Shown here in pieces: positions 7,600 through 12,170 of a DNA stretch of 12,170 nt (positions within the stretch are counted from its first letter, which is position 1; each line of letters begins with the position of its first letter). The stretch is from Granulosicoccaceae bacterium (lineage in GTDB: Bacteria; Pseudomonadota; Gammaproteobacteria; Granulosicoccales; Granulosicoccaceae). Where the stretch lies: positions 1 through 12,170 of the forward strand of contig JALZUX010000438.1 of the NCBI GenBank assembly GCA_023301405.1. Reading direction: 5' to 3'. The translations under genes were made by a program, and so were the position numbers. The notes beneath the pieces are model-generated. The model worked only from the letters and a program-made list of their open reading frames with translations. It made no database searches and was not told the origin of the DNA.

Positions 7600-8421
7600 A
7601 TGAAAATAGCCTTTATCGGCGGTGGCAATATGGCCAGGAGCCTGATTGGAGGGATAGTTGAATCCGGTGTCAACGAATCAAACATCATGGTTGCCGACCC
7701 GATCGCTGCGGCTTGCGAGTCACTGTCAAAAGACTTTGGCATAGTAACGGCTACTGACAACGAACACGCCATTGCGCAGTCAGATATCATTGTGCTTGCC
7801 GTAAAACCTCAACTCATGCGATCAGTATTATCGCCACTGGCTAATCAATTCAATGGCAAGTTACTTATCTCTATAGCGGCCGGTGTACTCAGCCGGGATC
7901 TCGCCAGATGGGCGGGCTCCGAAGGTGCCGCCGTGGTGCGCTGCATGCCAAACACCCCGTCACTTCTGCAGTGTGGTGCGACGGCACTCTATGCCAACAG
8001 CAACGTCACTGCCGATCAAAAAAAACAGGCGCAAAAGGTACTTTCAGCGGTAGGGGACGCCGCCTGGGTTGAGCAAGAATCACAACTTGATGCAATCACG
8101 GCACTATCAGGATCCGGACCGGCCTACTTCTTCCTATTGATGGAGTCGATGGCTGATGCTGCAAAAGAAATGGGGTTATCAGCTGAACTTGCCAATCGGT
8201 TTGCTATTCAAACCGCACTAGGGGCAGCACGCATGGCAGGCGAAGGCACAGATTCAGCCGCACAACTTAGAAAAAAAGTCACATCACCGGCCGGCACTAC
8301 AGAAGCCGCCATCAACAGCTTCACTAACGACAACTTCAGTGCAACGGTTCAGCGTGCTATGCAAGCGGCTGAGCATCGCGCTACAGAACTGGGCAAAGAA
8401 CTCGGAGATAATAATGGGTAA
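7600..8421 (+). CDS. proC: Pyrroline-5-carboxylate reductase
   Basis: ProC reduces 1-pyrroline-5-carboxylate to L-proline with NAD(P)H, the last step of proline synthesis in the cytosol. The 273-residue protein begins with a Rossmann nucleotide loop IGGGNM (6-11). It continues with LAVKPQ (66-71), CMPNTPSLLQCGAT (115-128), the dimer/substrate signature LSGSGPAY (169-176) and VTSPAGTTEAAI (227-238), where the usual SPGGTT is SPAGTT. The last 8 bases overlap the yggT start, so the two are probably translationally coupled. The 86-bp gap from tal has no terminator-like hairpin. Confidence 0.96.
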   Translation: MKIAFIGGGNMARSLIGGIVESGVNESNIMVADPIAAACESLSKDFGIVTATDNEHAIAQSDIIVLAVKPQLMRSVLSPLANQFNGKLLISIAAGVLSRDLARWAGSEGAAVVRCMPNTPSLLQCGATALYANSNVTADQKKQAQKVLSAVGDAAWVEQESQLDAITALSGSGPAYFFLLMESMADAAKEMGLSAELANRFAIQTALGAARMAGEGTDSAAQLRKKVTSPAGTTEAAINSFTNDNFSATVQRAMQAAEHRATELGKELGDNNG

Positions 8422-8971
8422 CACCGGCGCTGGATTTAACTATCTGATATCCACACTGTTTGATCTCTACGCATTTGTAGTGATGCTACGCTTCCTGATG
8501 CAGTTAACGAAGGCAGACTACTACAATCCAATTTCGCAATTCGTAGTCAAGGCCACTGACCCATTGCTAATACCATTGCGCCGTGTGATTCCTGGAATCG
8601 GTGGTCATGATATCGCAGCGTTGGTCCTTTGCTTCGGTGTCCTACTGGTTAAGTTTATACTATTAAAACTCATTGGTGGTGCAGCCCTAGGCGGCTGGGC
8701 AAGCACAGTTGTTGCCGCTATTATGGGTGTGCAAAGACAAGTTGGCGTTATCGGCACAGCATTCGATGTGTTTTTCTTTTCAATACTAGCAATGGTCATT
8801 CTGAGCTGGATCTCTCCCGGTGGTAGCCCCATCTCTAGCCTACTTCGCAGCATCACGTCACCAATCCTGACTCCAATCCAAAAAGTTATGCCTGCCATGG
8901 GTGGGTTTGACCTGTCACCGCTGGTTGCTTTAATACTGATCCAATTCGTTCGCATCATCCTTAATGTGTAA
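8414..8971 (+). CDS. yggT: YggT family integral membrane protein
   Basis: A 185-residue inner-membrane protein made of two YggT repeats. The first has hydrophobic helices near 8-30 and 66-88, around DPLLIPLRRVIPGIGG (49-64). The second has helices near 113-134 and 166-184, around SPILTPIQKVMPAMGG (149-164). The two halves clearly align with each other. The function is poorly defined; homologues have been linked to osmotic tolerance and plastid or cell-division partners. ATG 8414 is chosen because GGAG (8404-8407) sits 6 nt before it and the domain starts there. A longer frame beginning at 8339 would lie inside proC and adds 25 residues unlike the family. It overlaps the proC stop by 8 nt. Confidence 0.92.
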   Translation: MGNTGAGFNYLISTLFDLYAFVVMLRFLMQLTKADYYNPISQFVVKATDPLLIPLRRVIPGIGGHDIAALVLCFGVLLVKFILLKLIGGAALGGWASTVVAAIMGVQRQVGVIGTAFDVFFFSILAMVILSWISPGGSPISSLLRSITSPILTPIQKVMPAMGGFDLSPLVALILIQFVRIILNV

Positions 8972-9012
8972 ATCTACTGCGGAAAGTGTAAAACACGAGA
9001 CAACTCTCACGA

Positions 9013-9039
9013 TTTACCTAAGGACAGGCGGCCGGTAAA
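9013..9039. promoter_or_regulatory. Inverted repeat upstream of metX (possible operator)
   Basis: TTTACC (9013-9018) and GGTAAA (9034-9039) form a perfect 6-bp inverted repeat with a 15-bp spacer. It ends just before the candidate -10 of metX and covers the place a -35 would occupy. The regulator is unknown. A chance match is possible with 6-bp arms. Confidence 0.3.
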
Positions 9040-9045
9040 GAGTTT

Positions 9046-9054
9046 TGCTATATA
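9046..9054 (+). promoter_or_regulatory. Candidate extended -10 promoter of metX-metW
   Basis: TG (9046-9047), one base, then TATATA (9049-9054) makes an extended -10. An overlapping hexamer TATACT is at 9051-9056. No good -35 is seen. Transcription would start near 9060-9062, giving a leader of about 34 nt. Confidence 0.4.
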
Positions 9055-9064
9055 CTAGGGGACT

Positions 9065-9078
9065 CCGCGATAACGCGG
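9065..9078 (+). other. Short hairpin at the 5' end of the predicted metX leader
   Basis: CCGCG, loop ATAA, CGCGG. If transcription starts near 9061, the stem sits almost at the mRNA 5' end, where it could protect the transcript. It is far too small for a known SAM riboswitch. The only purine-rich segment near it (GGTGG, 9077-9081) is 13 nt from the ATG. Confidence 0.35.
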
Positions 9079-9094
9079 TGGCCTGCTTATTACC

Positions 9095-10237
9095 ATGCCC
9101 GCAAACAACAACGAACCTCAATCAGTTGGAATCGTCACGCCACAAACGGCGAGGATAGATACCCCGCTCACACTTGAATGTGGAAAGCTGCTTACCCAGC
9201 ACGAGCTGATCTACGAAACCTATGGTGAACTCAACGCCAACCGGTCTAATGCAATTTTGGTTTGTCATGCCCTGTCGGGTGACCACCACGCTGCCGGGCG
9301 TCACAACGCGGAAGACAAAAAAGACGGATGGTGGGACAGCTGTATCGGACCAGACAAAGCGATTGATACAAATCGCTACTTTGTCGTCTGCTCAAACAAC
9401 CTTGGTGGTTGTCAGGGCAGCACCGGCCCCTTGTCAATTGACCCTGAAACAGATCAACTCTTTGGTCCTGAATTTCCAATCGTGACGTGTAAAGATTGGG
9501 TTAAAAGCCAAAAACTGCTGATGACTTATCTTGGCCTTGACCACTGGGCAGCGATTGCTGGCGGAAGCCTTGGGGCAATGCAGGCGCTGCAGTGGAGCAT
9601 CGACTTTCCGGATCTTGTTGATCACGTATTACTGGTTGCATCAGCAGCGAAACTGACCGCACAAAACACGGCTTTTAACGAGGTCGCCAGACAAGCAATT
9701 ATGACCGATCCTGATTTTCACGACGGTCGATACTACGCACATGGCAAAATACCAAAACGTGGCCTGATGCTAGCCAGAATGTTGGGGCATATCACTTACT
9801 TATCTGAAGACGCTATGGAAGGCAAGTTCGGCAGAGAGTTACGCACACATAAGCTTAAATTTAACTACGATGTGGAGTTCCAGGTCGAAAGCTATCTACG
9901 CTACCAAGGCGCTGCATTTGTAAATCGGTTTGACGCCAACACCTATCTACTAATGACCAAAGCATTAGATTACTTTGACCCGGCGTACGACTTCGATAAC
10001 GACTTAGTCAAGGCGTTCCGGGAAATCAAGGCTCGCGCACTGGTGATATCGTTCACCTCAGACTGGCGATTTTCGACAGAAAGATCTGAAGAAATCATCA
10101 ACGCGATGATGCTGGCAAATTGTGATGTTAGTTCGTCAATTATAGAATCAAATTCAGGTCACGATTCCTTCCTGATGCCTATCGAAGACTACGTGACCAG
10201 CATAAAATGCTGGCTTAACAACATAACGCTACGATGA
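9095..10237 (+). CDS. metX: Homoserine O-acyltransferase MetX (probably O-succinyltransferase, MetXS)
   Basis: MetX acylates L-homoserine for methionine synthesis. The 380-residue alpha/beta-hydrolase has [11 protein letters not shown] (58-68), WWDSCIGP (79-86), the nucleophile S158 in [13 protein letters not shown] (155-167), D323 in SDWRFS and H356 in SGHDSFL, completing a Ser-Asp-His triad. ESYLRYQG and [18 protein letters not shown] (265-296) are typical of MetX. Pseudomonas proteins of this type use succinyl-CoA although they are not MetA homologues. Close similarity to them, including the DWRFS...RS.EI region linked to acyl-CoA choice, makes succinyl-CoA likely here, but sequence alone does not prove it. 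No clear Shine-Dalgarno precedes ATG 9095. It overlaps metW by 4 nt. Confidence 0.95.
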   Translation: MPANNNEPQSVGIVTPQTARIDTPLTLECGKLLTQHELIYETYGELNANRSNAILVCHALSGDHHAAGRHNAEDKKDGWWDSCIGPDKAIDTNRYFVVCSNNLGGCQGSTGPLSIDPETDQLFGPEFPIVTCKDWVKSQKLLMTYLGLDHWAAIAGGSLGAMQALQWSIDFPDLVDHVLLVASAAKLTAQNTAFNEVARQAIMTDPDFHDGRYYAHGKIPKRGLMLARMLGHITYLSEDAMEGKFGRELRTHKLKFNYDVEFQVESYLRYQGAAFVNRFDANTYLLMTKALDYFDPAYDFDNDLVKAFREIKARALVISFTSDWRFSTERSEEIINAMMLANCDVSSSIIESNSGHDSFLMPIEDYVTSIKCWLNNITLR

Positions 10238-10908
10238 ACTCCTTAAGCGCTGAGCCAACCGTGAATAAAGAACCCCCTCAAAACCTGCGCACTGATCTGA
10301 AAATCATCCAGGATTGGATCAAACCAGACTGCCGTATTTTGGATCTAGCCTGTGGCGACGGCGCACTGATGACAGCGTTACAGAAAAACAATAATGCGAC
10401 AGGCTACGGGATGGAAATTTCCCAAGCTGACATCAATACCTGCCTGATTAAAGGCCTTAATGTCATTCACCGCGATATTGAACTGGGCCTTGAGACATTT
10501 GGCGATCAAAGCTTTGACTATGTCCTGACCACCCACTCCATACAAACCCTTAAAAACCCGGCTCAACTGCTGGAAGAGATGGTAAGAGTCGGCTGCCGAG
10601 GCATTGTGTCTTTTCCAAACATGGGCTTTTGGCGATCTCGCGCCCATATTGCACTAAGAGGAAAAATGCCGGTCACCGAATCCCTTCCCTACCAATGGTA
10701 TGACACACCTAACTATCATTTATGTACGTTACGTGATTTTGAAAATTTGTGTGAAACATTGGAAATAAAAATTCTAAGACGCGCAGCGGTAAGCAATACA
10801 GGTAACGGTAAATTACTTTCAACGCTAATGCCCAACCTCTTCAGCGAAACCGCCCTGTACGAAATCACGAAGAAAAAAACGTTAACATCGCGCAATAGCT
10901 CAACTTAG
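10234..10908 (+). CDS. metW: MetW methionine biosynthesis protein (SAM methyltransferase-like)
   Basis: A 224-residue class I SAM-methyltransferase-fold protein. The SAM-binding loop LDLACGDG is at 36-43, with a second motif GYGMEIS near 57-63, and the MetW core [12 protein letters not shown] (125-136) and [13 protein letters not shown] (153-165). MetW nearly always follows metX and is thought to be needed for or to assist MetX activity. Its own reaction is not settled. ATG 10234 overlaps the metX stop (ATGA), so it is translationally coupled. This start gives about 18 residues before the family's usual beginning ([12 protein letters not shown]). GTG 10261, nine codons in, is a possible shorter start without an obvious ribosome site. 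Confidence 0.94.
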   Translation: MNSLSAEPTVNKEPPQNLRTDLKIIQDWIKPDCRILDLACGDGALMTALQKNNNATGYGMEISQADINTCLIKGLNVIHRDIELGLETFGDQSFDYVLTTHSIQTLKNPAQLLEEMVRVGCRGIVSFPNMGFWRSRAHIALRGKMPVTESLPYQWYDTPNYHLCTLRDFENLCETLEIKILRRAAVSNTGNGKLLSTLMPNLFSETALYEITKKKTLTSRNSST

Positions 10909-11002
10909 TAACTAAAACGCATTAAAATCTGCTGATGTTTCAAGCCACTTAACACTTCAAACATTACCAAAACGCTGTATTTATAGAGTGAAATAGCCAA
11001 AA

Positions 11003-11028
11003 ACCTATAAAAACCTTCGTTTTTAGGT
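11003..11028 (+). terminator. Bulged hairpin downstream of metW, possible terminator
   Basis: ACCT and AAAAAC pair with GTTTTTAGGT, with an AT bulge and a CTTC loop. A true U-tract does not follow the stem, so termination is uncertain. It lies about 95 bp past metW and could equally be part of the leader of the next gene. Confidence 0.3.
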
Positions 11029-11061
11029 GAAAAATTGCGTATTTTTGTTGGATTCTTCAAA

Positions 11062-11077
11062 GGATGATGTATCATCC
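11062..11077. repeat. Inverted repeat GGATGAT-GT-ATCATCC
   Basis: Perfect 7-bp arms around a GT centre. The 2-nt centre is too tight for a good RNA hairpin, so a DNA-binding dyad is more plausible than an RNA structure. It lies about 200 bp before the HU-like gene. Confidence 0.5.
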
Positions 11078-11082
11078 GCTTC

Positions 11083-11094
11083 GCGCTGTAGCGC
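11083..11094. repeat. Inverted repeat GCGCT-GT-AGCGC
   Basis: Perfect 5-bp arms, again around GT, starting 5 bp after the previous repeat. The two centres are 19 bp apart. The arms differ in sequence from the first dyad. Confidence 0.4.
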
Positions 11095-11273
11095 TACCAC
11101 TACAAACTTAAACCAGTCAACCAATCACAACGAAACTTGGATTAAGTCTTTTTGCCTGCAATTGAAGCATGGCGACATACTCAGTATCTCGCGAGGCCAT
11201 ATCAGCAAAAGGGCTCAACAAAATTTTTTATGTTTTTGGCTTTACGCACAAACTAATACAGGTGTTCTAAAAC

Positions 11274-11675
11274 ATGGCGAAGAAAAAAGCGGTCGCAAAA
11301 AAGAAAGTAATCGGTAAGAAGAAAAAAGTAACAGCAAAAAAGAAAGTTGCTAAAAAAACCGCGGCGGCCGGCAAAAAAGCACCTACCAAATCGGAAATTC
11401 TTGCTTCAATCGCTGATGACACAGAGTTGAGCAAAAAAGAAGTTGCTGCTGTTATTGATTCACTCACCACACTGATCAGCAAAAACCTCGGTTCACGCGG
11501 TCCGGGCTACTTCAACCTGCCAGGCCTGATGAAAATCAAAGTCAACAAAAAACCAGCCACCAAAGCTCGTAAAGGTATCAATCCATTTACTGGCGAAGAA
11601 ATGATGTTCAAAGCCAAGCCAGCACGCAAAGTGGTCAAAATAGCACCACTGAAATCTTTGAAGGAAATGGTTTAA
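11274..11675 (+). CDS. HU/IHF-family DNA-binding protein with lysine-rich histone-like tail
   Basis: A 133-residue protein in two parts. Residues 1-37 are a tail of Lys, Ala and Val with lysine clusters at 3-5, 9-11, 15-18, 22-24, 27-28 and 34-35, resembling a histone H1 C-terminal tail. Residues 38-133 match the HU/IHF domain: two helices (TKSEILASIADDTELSKKEV and on to about 72), GPGYFNLPGL for the usual GFG.F, and the DNA arm with INPFTGEE (102-109), matching the RNPQTG motif whose proline kinks DNA. The end (KIAPLKSLKEMV) resembles the HU C-terminus. It probably binds nucleoid DNA, the tail adding non-specific contacts. Lysine-tailed HU proteins are known in some bacteria. AGGTG lies 9 nt before ATG. 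It appears monocistronic. Confidence 0.9.
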   Translation: MAKKKAVAKKKVIGKKKKVTAKKKVAKKTAAAGKKAPTKSEILASIADDTELSKKEVAAVIDSLTTLISKNLGSRGPGYFNLPGLMKIKVNKKPATKARKGINPFTGEEMMFKAKPARKVVKIAPLKSLKEMV

Positions 11676-11689
11676 CCATCATTCCGGTA

Positions 11690-11712
11690 ATCGGGCCCAG
11701 CGCGGGCCCGAT
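11690..11712 (+). terminator. GC-rich hairpin after the HU-like gene
   Basis: A perfect 9-bp stem, ATCGGGCCC / GGGCCCGAT, with loop AGCGC, starts 15 nt after the stop codon. The stem is very strong, but no T-run follows on either strand. It may act as a rho-assisted terminator or as a 3' end stabiliser. Confidence 0.5.
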
Positions 11713-12043
11713 ACACTCCCAATACCCTTTAGTCCAGCTCATGTGTCCAATCCAGCCGCCGGACCGACGCCTCGGCACACTTCCCCGACATAACCTTTAC
11801 GCTTTCACAACATAATGATACCGAACGGTTTTGTTGCGGCCTTGTCTCTTATACCGAACGCTAAGCGATTTCCAGTTAAAGGTAGACTGGCCGAAGTGTT
11901 ACAGACCGCTTGATTCTGGCATTAAAGCCAAACCTGCCTGTATAGTTAAATGGACAGGAAGATGCAAAGTGTTGTCAATCTAATAAATTTATTCAGGCGC
12001 TGTTACGAGCGCAACAGTTTTTGATGAACGAGATACTAGTGAT
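11713..12043. other. 331-bp non-coding region before the last partial gene
   Basis: No convincing gene. Visible items are a direct repeat ATACCGAACG (11818-11827 and 11851-11860), a TATAGT hexamer (11941-11946) without a good -35, a TTGTCA hexamer (11972-11977) without a good -10, an AATAAATTTATT palindrome (11982-11993), and a weak 5-bp hairpin CTGTT/AACAG followed by TTTTT (12000-12022) just ahead of the next start. Confidence 0.45.
11818..11860 (+). repeat. Direct repeat ATACCGAACG, two copies 33 bp apart
   Basis: Copies at 11818-11827 and 11851-11860 are identical over 10 bp, 33 bp start to start, about three helical turns. The first copy is also part of a dyad ACCG-AA-CGGT, and the second matches that dyad except for one base (CGCT). 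This spacing suits two protein dimers on one DNA face, but no factor is assigned. Confidence 0.4.
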
Positions 12044-12170
12044 ATGTCTAAATTAGCACCATGGGTGAGCCGGTCGCTGGTGATACTGATCGGCTACGTC
12101 GTAGCCACAATTTCACTCAAGTTTGTGCCCATCGACGAAACTCAGGCAAGCGTGTTGCCACCAGAGGTTC
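12044..12170 (+). CDS. N-terminus of an unidentified membrane-anchored protein (cut by window end)
   Basis: From ATG 12044 the frame stays open to the window edge, 42 codons. It starts MSKLAPWVSRSLVILIGYVV, with one hydrophobic segment at about residues 10-28 and then a polar stretch (KFVPIDETQASVLPPEV). This looks like a single N-terminal inner-membrane anchor with the rest in the periplasm. Such a start would fit a type II secretion GspC-like protein, among many others, but too little is visible to name it. The ribosome site is weak, so the start is provisional. Confidence 0.55.
   Translation, partial: MSKLAPWVSRSLVILIGYVVATISLKFVPIDETQASVLPPEV

Larger units (their letters stand above)
10909..11273. 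other. 365-bp non-coding region upstream of the HU-like gene
   Basis: AT-rich, with no credible gene. It holds a bulged hairpin (11003-11028) and two adjacent inverted repeats (11062-11077, 11083-11094), described separately. Weak promoter-like pairs exist, for example TTGAAG (11162) with TATCTC (11185) at 17 bp, but none is convincing. AGGTG (11260-11264) is the likely ribosome site of the HU-like gene. Confidence 0.5.

Noticed and set aside
8339..8413. N-terminal extension of yggT starting inside proC
   Set aside because: The 25 extra residues are the proC C-terminus read in another frame. The family domain and a good GGAG site point to ATG 8414.
8972..9094. SAM or SAH riboswitch in front of metX
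   Set aside because: The leader is too short and shows only one 5-bp stem. No conserved SAM/SAH core was recognised.
11027..11317. Possible 96-residue plus-strand gene upstream of the HU-like gene
   Set aside because: It overlaps the HU-like start by 44 nt in another frame, has no ribosome site and no recognisable domain, and spans the inverted repeats. It is better read as non-coding.
12000..12022. CTGTT/AACAG stem followed by TTTTT as a terminator
   Set aside because: The 5-bp AT-leaning stem with an 8-nt loop is marginal, and it sits only 22 nt before a start codon. It is mentioned in the region note but not called.

Overview
The window looks like chromosome from a gammaproteobacterium. 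The basis is gene content and order: ruvX-pyrR-pyrB-pyrC', then pilT-pilU on the opposite strand, then yggS-proC-yggT-metX-metW. From memory, this closely matches the Pseudomonas aeruginosa neighbourhood. The protein sequences also resemble the Pseudomonas-type families, but base composition and several local differences argue against Pseudomonas itself. I cannot name a genus.

Layout. 1-108 is the 3' end of ruvX. 183-3055 is a tight pyrimidine operon: PyrR, aspartate carbamoyltransferase, and a dihydroorotase-like protein that has lost its metal ligands. It ends at a bidirectional hairpin terminator (3083-3107) shared with the convergent pilT-pilU operon (5381 down to 3131), which encodes the two type IV pilus retraction ATPases. 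A 168-bp divergent region separates pilT from yggS (PLP homeostasis). A transaldolase gene with its own candidate promoter lies between yggS and proC. proC and yggT overlap by 8 nt. metX and metW overlap by 4 nt, after a leader with an extended -10, an inverted repeat and a small hairpin.

10909-12170 is more open. It holds a 365-bp non-coding stretch with two adjacent GT-centred inverted repeats, then a small HU/IHF-fold protein with a histone-H1-like lysine-rich N-terminal tail. A GC-rich hairpin follows, then a 331-bp stretch with a helically phased direct repeat, and finally the first 42 codons of a membrane-anchored protein cut off by the window edge.

Functionally this is mostly housekeeping: pyrimidine, proline and methionine synthesis, cofactor control, pentose phosphate metabolism, twitching motility and nucleoid structure. 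I see no phage, IS, CRISPR, tRNA or rRNA. I do not see a clearly new multi-gene system. The points most worth a second look are the lysine-tailed HU protein and its upstream dyads, the tal insertion into a conserved cluster, the dead dihydroorotase, and the metX leader.
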